Under the pieces are notes generated by a model, which was not told the origin of the DNA, searched no databases, and saw only the letters and a program-made list of their open reading frames with translations. A DNA stretch of 64,000 nucleotides from Massilia eurypsychrophila (GTDB lineage Bacteria; Pseudomonadota; Gammaproteobacteria; Burkholderiales; Burkholderiaceae_D), in NCBI RefSeq assembly GCF_002760655.1, contig NZ_PDOC01000003.1, forward strand, positions 224,840 through 288,839, in the 5' to 3' direction. Shown piece by piece: positions 52,152 to 60,533 of the stretch (its first letter is position 1; every line of letters begins with the position of its first letter). The position numbers and the translations under genes were made by a program.

Positions 52152-53339
52152 ATGGCATCACCTAAAGCCGCTTTCCACTGGGACGATCCGCTGCTGCTGT
52201 CGGAGCAGTTGACCGACGACGAACGCATGGTGCGCGACGCCGCCCACGCGTACAGCCAGGACAAGCTGCAGCCGCGCGTGCTCGAGGCGTTTCGCCACGA
52301 GCGGATGGACACCTCGATCTTCCGCGAGATGGGCGAACTGGGCCTGCTTGGGCCGACGATCCCGACCGAATACGGCGGCTCCGGCCTCAATTACGTCAGC
52401 TACGGCCTGATCGCGCGTGAAGTCGAGCGCGTCGATTCCGGCTACCGCTCGATGATGAGCGTGCAGTCCTCGCTGGTGATGGTGCCGATCTTCGAATTCG
52501 GCACCGAAGCGCAGCGCCAGAAATACCTGTCCAAGCTGGCCTCCGGCGAATGGATCGGCTGCTTCGGCCTGACCGAGCCGAATCACGGCTCCGACCCCGG
52601 CTCGATGATCACCCGCGCCAAGAAAGTCGACGGCGGCTACGCGCTGACGGGCGCCAAGATGTGGATCACCAATTCGCCGGTGGCCGACGTGTTTGTCGTG
52701 TGGGCCAAGGACGACGAAGGCGCGATCCGCGGCTTCGTGCTCGAAAAAGGCATGGCCGGCCTGTCGGCGCCGGCAATCCACGGCAAGTTCGGCCTGCGCG
52801 CCTCCGTCACCGGCGAGATCGTGATGGACAACGTGTTCTGCCCGGAGGAGAACGCATTCCCCGACGTGCGCGGCCTGAAGGGGCCATTCACGTGCCTCAA
52901 TTCGGCCCGCTACGGCATCGCCTGGGGCGCGCTCGGCGCCGCCGAGGCGTGCTGGCACATCGCGCGCCAGTACACGATGGACCGTCACCAGTTCGGCCGG
53001 CCGCTCGCGGCCAACCAGCTGGTGCAAAAGAAGCTGGCCGACATGCAGACCGAAATCACGCTCGGCCTGCAAGGCTGCCTGCAGCTGGGCCGCATGAAGG
53101 ACGCCGGCACCGCCGCTGTTGAAATCACGTCGATGATGAAGCGTAACTCGTGCGGCAAGTCGCTCGATATCGCCCGCGTGGCGCGTGACATGCTGGGCGG
53201 CAACGGCATCTCCGACGAATTTGGCGTGATCCGCCACATGGTCAACCTCGAGGTGGTCAACACCTACGAAGGCACGCACGACGTTCATGCGCTGATACTG
53301 GGGCGCGCCCAGACCGGCATCGCCGCATTCGGCAACTGA
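52152..53339 (+). CDS. gcdH: Glutaryl-CoA dehydrogenase
   Basis: A 395-aa acyl-CoA dehydrogenase of the glutaryl type: [67 protein letters not shown] and the catalytic-base block [18 protein letters not shown]. The enzyme oxidises and decarboxylates glutaryl-CoA to crotonyl-CoA and CO2, giving the last step before central metabolism. A GAGGAG site is present before the ATG. Confidence 0.94.
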   Translation: MASPKAAFHWDDPLLLSEQLTDDERMVRDAAHAYSQDKLQPRVLEAFRHERMDTSIFREMGELGLLGPTIPTEYGGSGLNYVSYGLIAREVERVDSGYRSMMSVQSSLVMVPIFEFGTEAQRQKYLSKLASGEWIGCFGLTEPNHGSDPGSMITRAKKVDGGYALTGAKMWITNSPVADVFVVWAKDDEGAIRGFVLEKGMAGLSAPAIHGKFGLRASVTGEIVMDNVFCPEENAFPDVRGLKGPFTCLNSARYGIAWGALGAAEACWHIARQYTMDRHQFGRPLAANQLVQKKLADMQTEITLGLQGCLQLGRMKDAGTAAVEITSMMKRNSCGKSLDIARVARDMLGGNGISDEFGVIRHMVNLEVVNTYEGTHDVHALILGRAQTGIAAFGN

Positions 53340-53350
53340 GACGTGGCGAT

Positions 53351-54520
53351 ATGAGCCGCCGACAGTCATACGAGGGCGTAGCGGTCACGGTGCCTGTCAC
53401 CGTGCCGTATGAGCGCTACTCGACCCGCGGCGCACACTGGTTCCTGGGGCAGGCGATGCAGGCACTGGTGCGCGAATCGGGCATTCCGAAAGACCAGATC
53501 GACGGCCTGACGGTGAGCAGCTTTTCGCTGGTGCCCGATACCGCCGTCGGCGTCACCCAGCATCTCGGGCTGTCGCCGCGCTGGCTCGATCATATTCCGA
53601 CCGGCGGCGCCTCCGGCGTGATGGCGCTGCGCCGCGCCGCCCGCGCCGTGCAGGCGGGCGACGCCGACGTGGTGGCCTGCATCGCCGGCGACACCAACCA
53701 TGTCGACTCGTTTCGCGCGACGCTCGGCAGCTTCAGCGATTTCGCCCGTGACGCCAGCTATCCGTACGGCGCCGGCGGGCCGAATTCGATCTTCGCCTTC
53801 ATCACCTCCAACTACATGCGCACCTACGGCGCCACGCGCGAGGACTTCGGCCGCATCGCGGTAGACCAGCGCAGCAACGCGCTGCTGAACCCGAACGCGC
53901 TGTTCAAGAAGCCGCTGACGCTGGAAGAATATATGGCCGCGCGTTCGATCGCCGATCCGATTCACCTGTTCGACTGCGTGATGCCGTGCGCCGGCGCCGA
54001 AGGGTTCCTCGTCATGAGCGAAGAGCGCGCGCGCGACCTCGGGCTGCCGCATGTGGTGGTGCGCGGCGCCATCGAGCGCCACAACGCCTTTGCCGCCGAT
54101 CCGATCATGACGCGCGGCGGCTGGCAGGTCGACCGCGCCGACCTGTACGCGCAGGCCGGCGTGGGACCGCAAGACATCGACCTGATCCAGACCTACGACG
54201 ATTACCCGGTGATCGTCATGATGCAGTTCGAGGACCTGGGCTTTTGCGAAAAAGGCGAGGGCGCCGATTTCGTGCGGCGCCACGGCATGACGCATGCTGG
54301 CAGCTTCCCCAACAACACCAGCGGCGGCCAGCTGTCGGCCGGCCAGGCCGGCGCCGCCGGCGGCTTTATCGGCATGACCGAAACCATCCGCCAGCTGACC
54401 GGCCAGGCCGGCGCGCGCGGCGTGGCCGACGCGCAGCTTGGCATGGTGTGCGGGTTCGGCATGGTCACTTACGACCGCTGCCTGTGCACTGGCGCCGTCA
54501 TCCTCGGGAGATCGCAATGA
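53351..54520 (+). CDS. Thiolase-like protein without the nucleophilic Cys (Ltp2-type)
   Basis: A 389-aa thiolase-fold protein. The N-terminal active site, normally containing Cys, reads HIPTGGASGVMALRRAARAV, so the acyl-carrying Cys is replaced. The C-terminal region retains MPCAGAEGFLVMSEERARDLG and NNTSGGQLSAGQAGAAGG. Cys-less thiolase-like proteins encoded with a DUF35 partner, such as Ltp2-ChsH2 of steroid degradation, act as retro-aldolases on 3-hydroxyacyl-CoA. Here the next gene encodes a DUF35 domain and overlaps by 4 bp, strongly supporting a two-subunit aldolase. Confidence 0.85.
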   Translation: MSRRQSYEGVAVTVPVTVPYERYSTRGAHWFLGQAMQALVRESGIPKDQIDGLTVSSFSLVPDTAVGVTQHLGLSPRWLDHIPTGGASGVMALRRAARAVQAGDADVVACIAGDTNHVDSFRATLGSFSDFARDASYPYGAGGPNSIFAFITSNYMRTYGATREDFGRIAVDQRSNALLNPNALFKKPLTLEEYMAARSIADPIHLFDCVMPCAGAEGFLVMSEERARDLGLPHVVVRGAIERHNAFAADPIMTRGGWQVDRADLYAQAGVGPQDIDLIQTYDDYPVIVMMQFEDLGFCEKGEGADFVRRHGMTHAGSFPNNTSGGQLSAGQAGAAGGFIGMTETIRQLTGQAGARGVADAQLGMVCGFGMVTYDRCLCTGAVILGRSQ

Positions 54521-55770
54521 CAGCGCCACTGCCCCGGCCCAAGCGCAAGAATCCGATCATGCGCACGCGCCAGCCGACCTTGCCGCCATACAGCCGCGGG
54601 CGCGTTGCCCTCGGCCTGACGGCGGCGGCGACGATCGGCCGCTTCGAGCTGCAGAAATGCGCCGACTGCGGCGCGGTGCAGTATCCGCCGCGCGAAGCAT
54701 GCCACGTGTGCCTGTCGGCGGCGCTTGAGTGGAAACCGGAAGCCGGGACGGCCACGCTGCTTAGCGAGACCGTACTCCATCACAGTAACGATTTGTTTTT
54801 CCGCGAGCGGCTGCCGTGGCGGCTGGGACTGGTGCAACTCGATAGCGGGCCGACCGTCATGGTGCACCTGCTCGATGATGTACCGGCGCCGCCGACGCGC
54901 ATGCGGGTTGGCGTGCGCCTGGATCGCGCCGGCCAGGCCGTGCTGCTTGGCTTGCCTGAAACGGAGACTGAAAACATGAACGAGGACCGCGTGATGCGTG
55001 AAATGAGCTGTGACCCGAAATTTCGCAAGGTGCTGGTCACCGACGGCAAGTCGGAGGTAGGCCAGGCGATGGTGCGCGCGCTGGCCAAGGCCGGCGCCGA
55101 TTTGATCTGGGTCGGCCATGCCGAGCCGTGGAAAAACCCGCCCGGCTTCGACAGCATTACCGACCTGCCGCAAGTGTCGCTGGTGCCGCTGGACGTGACG
55201 AACGCGAAGTCGGTTACCGAGGCGGCCGGCTCGATCGGCGGCAAGGTCGACATCGTGATCAACACCGCTGAAGTGCACCGCACCTTCGGCATCGGCGCGC
55301 GGCGCGGCACCGATGTGGCGCGCGCCGAAATGGACGTCAATTATTTCGGCCTGCTGCGCCTGGCCCAGGAGTTCGGGCCGGCGCTGCGCGGGCGCGGCGC
55401 CGACGGCCAGTCCAGTGCTGTCGCCTGGGTCAACCTGCTGTCGATCTATGCGCTGTCGAATTTCCCGGCGCACGGCACCTTCTCTGCCTCGAAGGCGGCG
55501 GCGCTGTCATTGGCGCAGTGCCTGCGCGCGGAGATGCGTCCGGCCGGCATCCGCGTGGTCAACGTATTCCCCGGTCCGATCGACGACGACTGGAACCAGC
55601 TCACGCCGCCGCCGAAAGTGTCGCCGGCGGCGCTGGCGAGCGCCATCGTCAAGGCGCTGCGCGACGGCGTCGAGGACGTGTACCCCGGCGACGTGGCGCA
55701 GGAGTGGCTGGAGCGCTGGATGGACAACCCCAAAATACTCGAGCGCGAACTGGCGGCGGGAGGATCATGA
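54517..55770 (+). CDS. DUF35 OB-fold protein fused to a degenerate SDR domain
   Basis: A 417-aa fusion starting at the ATG at 54517, which overlaps the thiolase-like stop and follows CGGGAG. Residues 40-150 are a DUF35 unit with zinc ribbon C48, C51, C62, C65 and an OB-fold. From about 165 an SDR-like domain follows (KVLVTDGKSEVGQAMVRALAK). Its cofactor motif is degenerate (TDGKSEVG instead of TGxxxGxG), and the catalytic Tyr is Phe (TFSASKAAA). The SDR half is therefore probably structural or altered in function. The DUF35 half is expected to partner the thiolase-like protein. Confidence 0.85.
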   Translation: MTAPLPRPKRKNPIMRTRQPTLPPYSRGRVALGLTAAATIGRFELQKCADCGAVQYPPREACHVCLSAALEWKPEAGTATLLSETVLHHSNDLFFRERLPWRLGLVQLDSGPTVMVHLLDDVPAPPTRMRVGVRLDRAGQAVLLGLPETETENMNEDRVMREMSCDPKFRKVLVTDGKSEVGQAMVRALAKAGADLIWVGHAEPWKNPPGFDSITDLPQVSLVPLDVTNAKSVTEAAGSIGGKVDIVINTAEVHRTFGIGARRGTDVARAEMDVNYFGLLRLAQEFGPALRGRGADGQSSAVAWVNLLSIYALSNFPAHGTFSASKAAALSLAQCLRAEMRPAGIRVVNVFPGPIDDDWNQLTPPPKVSPAALASAIVKALRDGVEDVYPGDVAQEWLERWMDNPKILERELAAGGS

Positions 55771-56567
55771 GCATGAAACCGAACGACATTTTGCAGGCGC
55801 TGGCCGGCGCCCTTGGCAGCGGCCAGATCCGCGTGATCGACCTGACGCAGACGCTGACGCCCGAGTTCCCGCAGATTACCGTGCCGCCCGAATTCGGCCA
55901 GTGCTGGCCGTTCCGGGTCGAGGAGGTATCGCGCTACGACGAGCGCGGGCCGGCCTGGTACTGGAATAACTTCTCGTGCGGCGAACACACCGGCACCCAC
56001 TTCGATGCGCCGATCCACTGGATTTCCGGACGCGACTTGCCCAACAATGCGGTCGACACGATCCCGGTGCAAAATTTCGTGGCGCCGGCGATCGTCATCG
56101 ATTGCGTGATGCAGACCGAGGCCGACGCCGACTACCTGTTGACGATCGACGACGTGCTGGCGTGGGAAGCGCTGCACGGCCGCGTGCCGGCCGGCTGCTG
56201 GGTACTGATGCGCACCGACTGGTCGAAACGCCACCTCGATCCGCAAGCGTTCCAGAACTACGACGAAACCGGGCAGCATACGCCCGGGCCGAGTTCGGAG
56301 GTGGCGCGCTTTTTGGTCGAAGAGCGCGACGTGCTGGGCTTCGGTTCGGAGGCAATCGGCACCGACGCGGGGCAGGGCTTTCATCAGCGCCCGCCTTATC
56401 CGTGCCACTACTACATGCACGGGGCGAATCGCTACGGCCTGCAATGCCTGACCAACCTGCACCTGCTGCCGGCTACCGGCGCGGTGCTGATTTGCCCGCC
56501 GCTTAAAATCCAGAACGGCAGCGGCAGTCCGTTGCGGGTACTGGCGATGGTGGAGGGTGCGCCATGA
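55767..56567 (+). CDS. Cyclase-family metal hydrolase (isatin hydrolase / kynurenine formamidase type)
   Basis: A 266-aa protein, start overlapping the previous stop (ATGA). The metal-binding motif is HTGTHFDAPIHW with H74, H78, D80 and H84, the Mn/Zn signature of the cyclase family (PF04199). Family members include isatin hydrolase, which opens the lactam of isatin to 2-aminophenylglyoxylate, and kynurenine formamidase. Longer than typical formamidases (about 210 aa). In a locus with Rieske oxygenase, aldolase and anthraniloyl-CoA genes, isatin or another oxindole is the most sensible substrate; this is inference. Confidence 0.86.
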   Translation: MSMKPNDILQALAGALGSGQIRVIDLTQTLTPEFPQITVPPEFGQCWPFRVEEVSRYDERGPAWYWNNFSCGEHTGTHFDAPIHWISGRDLPNNAVDTIPVQNFVAPAIVIDCVMQTEADADYLLTIDDVLAWEALHGRVPAGCWVLMRTDWSKRHLDPQAFQNYDETGQHTPGPSSEVARFLVEERDVLGFGSEAIGTDAGQGFHQRPPYPCHYYMHGANRYGLQCLTNLHLLPATGAVLICPPLKIQNGSGSPLRVLAMVEGAP

Positions 56568-57295
56568 CGACGACCAAACGCTGCGCGGTCGTCACCGGCG
56601 GCAGCGCCGGCATCGGCGCCGAGATTTGCCAGCAGCTGCTGGCGGGTGGTTACGAGGTCGTTTCGCTGTCGCGCCGCGCGCCGGCGTTTACGCACGAGCG
56701 CCTGCATTCGGTCGAAGTCGACCTGGCCGACCGCGCGGCCACGGCGCTGGCGGCGCGCGAAGTGGCGGAGCGCTTTGCGCCAGATACGCTGGTGCACAAC
56801 GCCGGCGTGATCCTGCCGGCCAGGCTGGAAGAGGTGAAGCTGGAGGACCTCGACACGCTGGTCGAAATTCACCTGGGGGCGGCGATCCAGCTGGCGCAGG
56901 CGATGCTGCCGGCGATGAAGGCCGGCGGCTTCGGGCGCATCGTGCTGCTGTCCTCGCGCGGGGCTCTAGGGCTGGCGGGACGCACTAATTATGGCGCCAC
57001 CAAGTCGGGCATGTTCGGCATGGCGCGCACGTGGGCGCTGGAGCTGGCGCCGCATGGCGTGACGGTCAATGTGGTGGCGCCTGGGCCGGTGCAGACCGAC
57101 ATGTTCCACGAGATTGTGCCGGTCGGCAGTCCGAAGGTGGCGGCGCTGGCCGCCAGCATTCCGGTCAAGCGACTGGGGCAGCCGAACGACGTGGCGCATG
57201 CGGTGAAGTTTTTTACGTCGGCCGAGGCGGGGTTCGTGACCGGGCAGGTGCTGTATGTTTGCGGCGGGACCAGCCTTGGTGGGCTGGTGTTGTAA
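56564..57295 (+). CDS. SDR-family oxidoreductase
   Basis: A 243-aa short-chain dehydrogenase that overlaps the cyclase gene by 4 bp and ends the 13-gene operon. TGGSAGIG, NAG, LLSSRGALG and YGATK are intact, as is the downstream VAPGPVQTDMFHE loop. Closest in pattern to FabG-like reductases. Its likely role is an alcohol/ketone interconversion in the same pathway. A strong terminator begins 24 bases later. Confidence 0.89.
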   Translation: MTTTKRCAVVTGGSAGIGAEICQQLLAGGYEVVSLSRRAPAFTHERLHSVEVDLADRAATALAAREVAERFAPDTLVHNAGVILPARLEEVKLEDLDTLVEIHLGAAIQLAQAMLPAMKAGGFGRIVLLSSRGALGLAGRTNYGATKSGMFGMARTWALELAPHGVTVNVVAPGPVQTDMFHEIVPVGSPKVAALAASIPVKRLGQPNDVAHAVKFFTSAEAGFVTGQVLYVCGGTSLGGLVL

Positions 57296-57318
57296 AGCGG
57301 AGTATCGTTAGCCTATAG

Positions 57319-57353
57319 ACGTCGTGCTCGCAAATGGCGAGCACGACGTTTTT
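57319..57353 (+). terminator. Strong intrinsic terminator of the anthraniloyl-CoA operon
   Basis: ACGTCGTGCTCGC (57319-57331) and GCGAGCACGACGT (57337-57349) form a perfect 13-bp stem with an AAATG loop followed by T5. It lies 24 bases after the last gene of the plus-strand operon. Confidence 0.93.
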
Positions 57354-57393
57354 GAGGTCGTCGGCAGATGTGCACCGACTGTCGCACCATCAA

Positions 57394-59070
57394 CTACATG
57401 TTCGGATAGTTTGGTCCGCCGCCGCCTTCCGGCGTCACCCACACGATGTTCTGCGTCGGATCCTTGATGTCGCAGGTTTTGCAGTGCACGCAGTTCTGCG
57501 CATTGATCTGCAGCTTCGGCGTGCCTTCCGCTCCTTCCACGTACTCGTACACGCCGGCCGGGCAGTAGCGCGCTTCCGGACCCGCATACTTGGCCAGGTT
57601 GATGTTGACCGGGACGCTGTTGTCCTTCAGCGTCAGGTGGATCGGCTGGTCTTCAGCGTGGTTGGTGTTGGAGATGAACACCGACGACAGGCGGTCGAAG
57701 GTCAGCTTGCCATCGGGCTTTGGATAGACGATCGGCTTGTAGTTGGCGGCCGGCTTCAGGCACTCGTGGTCTGCATGGCTATGGTGCAGCGTCCACGGCG
57801 CCTTGCCGCGAAAGAGAATCTGGTCGATGCCGGTCATGATGGAGCCGAGGTACAGCCCTTTCGACAGCCACGGCTTGACGTTGCGCGCGACGTGCAGCTC
57901 TTCTTTCAGCCACGATTTTTCGAACGCGACCGGATAGCTCGCCAGCTCGTCGTGCTGGCGGTTTTCGCCGAGCGCAGCGAAGGCGGCATCGGCGGCCAGC
58001 ATGCCGGTCTTGATGGCGGCGTGGCTGCCCTTGATGCGGCTCATGTTGAGGAAGCCGGCGTCGCAGCCGATCAGCGCGCCGCCCGGGAAGATCAGCTTCG
58101 GCAGCGACTGCAGGCCGCCGGCGGTAATCGCGCGGGCGCCGTACGAAATGCGCTTGGCGCCTTCGAAGAAGGTGCGGATCGCCGGGTGCGTTTTGTAGCG
58201 CTGGAATTCTTCGTACGGCGACAGGTACGGATTCTCGTAATTGAGGCCGACGACGTAGCCGACAGCGACCAGGTTGTCCTCCAGGTGATACAGGAACGAG
58301 CCGCCGTAGGTGTCGGCGTCGAGCGGCCAGCCGGTGGTGTGGATCACGAGACCCGGCTTGTGCTTCGACGGGTCGATCTCCCACAGCTCCTTGATGCCGA
58401 TGCCGTACGATTGCGGATCCTTGCCGGCATTGAGGTCGTATTTGGCCATCAGCTGCTTGCCGAGGTGGCCGCGCGAACCTTCGGCGAACAGCGTGTACTT
58501 GGCGTGCAGTTCCATCCCGAGCTGGAAGTCGGGGCCAGGCTGGCCGTCGCGCTTGACGCCCATGTTACCGGTGGCGACACCCTTGACCGAGCCGTTGTCG
58601 TTGTACAGGATTTCGGCGGCCGGAAAGCCGGGGAACACTTCGACGCCCATCGCCTCGGCCTGCTGGCCGAGCCAGCGCACGACGTTGGCCAGCGAGACGA
58701 CGTAGTTGCCATGATTTTCAAAACAGGCCGGCACCATGAAACTCGGCGTGCTGATTGCCTTGTTCTCGGTGAGGAACAAGATGCGGTCTTCGGTCACCGC
58801 GGTGTTGAGCGGGGCGCCAAGTTCTTTCCAGTTCGGGATCAGCTCCGTCAGCGCGCGCGGATCCATCACCGCGCCGGACAGGATGTGGGCGCCGAGTTCG
58901 CCGCCTTTTTCCAGCACGACGACCGATACTTCCTTGCCCTGTTCGGTGGCAAGCTGCTTGAGGCGGATCGCGGCCGACAGGCCGGCGGGGCCGCCGCCGA
59001 CGATAACGACGTCATATTCCATCGCTTCGCGCGGGCCGTATTGCTCGAGAATGCTGGTTTGGTCTGTCAT
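57394..59070 (-). CDS. Electron transfer flavoprotein-ubiquinone oxidoreductase
   Basis: A 558-aa membrane-associated flavoprotein that passes electrons from reduced ETF to ubiquinone. The FAD motif is YDVVIVGGGPAGLSAAIRLKQ, then GAHILSGAV, the ubiquinone-binding region, and a C-terminal [4Fe-4S] site with four cysteines (CPAGVYEY; CVHCKTCDIKDP). Length matches ETF-QO. It drains the acyl-CoA and glutaryl-CoA dehydrogenases of the adjacent operon; it is convergent with it and divergent from an SDR gene. Confidence 0.95.
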   Translation of the reverse strand: MTDQTSILEQYGPREAMEYDVVIVGGGPAGLSAAIRLKQLATEQGKEVSVVVLEKGGELGAHILSGAVMDPRALTELIPNWKELGAPLNTAVTEDRILFLTENKAISTPSFMVPACFENHGNYVVSLANVVRWLGQQAEAMGVEVFPGFPAAEILYNDNGSVKGVATGNMGVKRDGQPGPDFQLGMELHAKYTLFAEGSRGHLGKQLMAKYDLNAGKDPQSYGIGIKELWEIDPSKHKPGLVIHTTGWPLDADTYGGSFLYHLEDNLVAVGYVVGLNYENPYLSPYEEFQRYKTHPAIRTFFEGAKRISYGARAITAGGLQSLPKLIFPGGALIGCDAGFLNMSRIKGSHAAIKTGMLAADAAFAALGENRQHDELASYPVAFEKSWLKEELHVARNVKPWLSKGLYLGSIMTGIDQILFRGKAPWTLHHSHADHECLKPAANYKPIVYPKPDGKLTFDRLSSVFISNTNHAEDQPIHLTLKDNSVPVNINLAKYAGPEARYCPAGVYEYVEGAEGTPKLQINAQNCVHCKTCDIKDPTQNIVWVTPEGGGGPNYPNM

Positions 59071-59132
59071 GTTTTTTTAGTGGGTAAAAAATATAAGCAC
59101 GAGTGTGCGGTTTTTTCTTTGGGAATGCAACT

Positions 59133-59176
59133 TTGACTGGCATTTTACCGGCAATATTAGGTGTAGCCATCTAATA
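59133..59176. promoter_or_regulatory. Promoter and inverted repeat upstream of the SDR-thioesterase pair
   Basis: TTGACT (59133-59138) and TATTAG (59155-59160) are 16 bases apart on the plus strand. TATTAG-N10-CTAATA (59155-59176) is an inverted repeat over the -10. ACTGGCATTTT occurs twice, at 59136 and 59176, exactly 40 bases apart, which suggests a regulated promoter. Confidence 0.45.
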
Positions 59177-59233
59177 CTGGCATTTTGTGTAATGATTGTG
59201 CTTCCGCAGAACAGCACAGCACAGGAGTCGAAC

Positions 59234-60010
59234 GTGGGCATTGAAGTCAATTTTGAAGGAAAAATCGCGCTGATCACCGGTGCGTCAAGCGGCCTTGGGG
59301 CGCGCTTTGCGAAAGCCCTGGCCGGCGCCGGCGCCCAGGTCGTGCTGGCGTCGCGCCGCACGGACCGCCTGAAGGAACTGCGCGCCGAAATCGAAGCCGA
59401 TGGCGGCGCCGCCCACGTCGTCTCGCTCGACGTCACCGACATGGCCAGCATCAAATCGGCGATCGCCCATGCGGAAACCGAAGCCGGCCCGATCGACATC
59501 CTGGTCAACAACTCCGGCGTGTCGACCACCCAGCGCCTGGTCGACGTCACCGAAGACGACTACTCGTACGTGATGGACACCAACCTGCGCGGCGCCTTTT
59601 TCGTCGCGCAGCAGGCGGCCAAGCGGATGATCGCGCGCGCCAAGGGCGACCCGAAAAAGCAGCACCGCATCATCAACATCGCGTCGGTGGCGGGCTTGCG
59701 CGTGCTGCCGCAGATCGGCGTGTATTGCATGAGCAAGGCCGGCGTGGTGCAGATGACCAAGGCGATGGCGGTGGAGTGGGGCCGCTACGGCATCAACGTC
59801 AACGCCATCTGCCCAGGCTACATCACGACCGAAATCAACGAGGAATATTTCGCCAGCGAGCAAGGCAAGAAGCTGATCGACATGCTGCCGCGCAAGCGTC
59901 CGGGCAAGCCGGAAGACCTCGACGGCCTGTTGCTGCTGCTGGCAGCCGAAGAAACCCACTTCATCAACGGCGCCATCATCACGGCCGACGACGGCATGAC
60001 GGCGCAATGA
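59234..60010 (+). CDS. SDR-family oxidoreductase
   Basis: A 258-aa short-chain dehydrogenase with a GTG start at 59234, chosen because AGGAG (59223-59227) is six bases upstream; the open frame continues upstream without SDR-like sequence. TGASSGLG, NNSG, NIASVAG and YCMSK are intact, followed by CPGYITTEINEEYFASEQGKK. The pattern resembles 3-hydroxyacyl-CoA/3-oxoacyl reductases near fatty-acid oxidation genes. The stop overlaps the thioesterase start. Confidence 0.9.
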   Translation: MGIEVNFEGKIALITGASSGLGARFAKALAGAGAQVVLASRRTDRLKELRAEIEADGGAAHVVSLDVTDMASIKSAIAHAETEAGPIDILVNNSGVSTTQRLVDVTEDDYSYVMDTNLRGAFFVAQQAAKRMIARAKGDPKKQHRIINIASVAGLRVLPQIGVYCMSKAGVVQMTKAMAVEWGRYGINVNAICPGYITTEINEEYFASEQGKKLIDMLPRKRPGKPEDLDGLLLLLAAEETHFINGAIITADDGMTAQ

Positions 60011-60426
60011 CGGATGTGAAACTTCGGCAGGTCGATGCGATTCGCATGCCGATCCGCTGGGGCGACATGGATGCGATGGGGCACGTCAACAATACCGTGT
60101 ACTTCCGCTATATCGAGCAGGCGCGCATCTCGTGGTTCGACCGGATCGGCTGCGCGCCCGATCCGAGCGGACACGGGCCGGTGATCGTCAATGCGCACTG
60201 TTCGTTCATCAAGCAGCTCAAGTATCCGGGCGAGATCGAGGTGACCACCCTGGTGGGACCGGCGGGACGGTCGAGCTTCGAGATGACCCACGAGATCAGG
60301 CTGATCGGCGCTGATGGCATGCCTGGGCCGGTGTATGCGGAGGGTGGCGCGAAAGTGGTGTGGGTGGATTTTCCGTCGGAGAAGTCGACGCCACTGCCAG
60401 ACCAGCTGCGAGCGCTGCTCGGCTAA
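60007..60426 (+). CDS. Acyl-CoA thioesterase (hotdog fold)
   Basis: A 139-aa thioesterase: RWGDMDAMGHVNNTVYFRYIEQAR is the 4HBT/FcbC-like motif with the catalytic Asp of GDMDAMGHVNN. It overlaps the SDR gene by 4 bp and probably works with it and the neighbouring ETF-QO in acyl-CoA metabolism. The 107 bp after it hold a GC-rich hairpin (60492-60516) but no gene. Confidence 0.9.
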   Translation: MTDVKLRQVDAIRMPIRWGDMDAMGHVNNTVYFRYIEQARISWFDRIGCAPDPSGHGPVIVNAHCSFIKQLKYPGEIEVTTLVGPAGRSSFEMTHEIRLIGADGMPGPVYAEGGAKVVWVDFPSEKSTPLPDQLRALLG

Positions 60427-60533
60427 GGCAAGCTTCCTCGCAATGAAACGTTACCGGGAGGTGTCGTTTGCTGATCCTGATCGCCGATGAGGCGCCCGGC
60501 CTGTGTGTGCGGGCGCGCATCAAGCGCTGGAAA

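Noticed and set aside
55767-56567. Kynurenine formamidase of tryptophan catabolism as first choice
   Set aside because: No kynA or kynU gene is in the window and the protein is longer than usual; isatin hydrolase-type activity fits the neighbours better, though the alternative stays open.
60492-60516. Terminator after the thioesterase gene
   Set aside because: GCGCCCG/CGGGCGC pair with an 11-base loop and no U-run, 66 bases past the stop; too weak to list as a feature.
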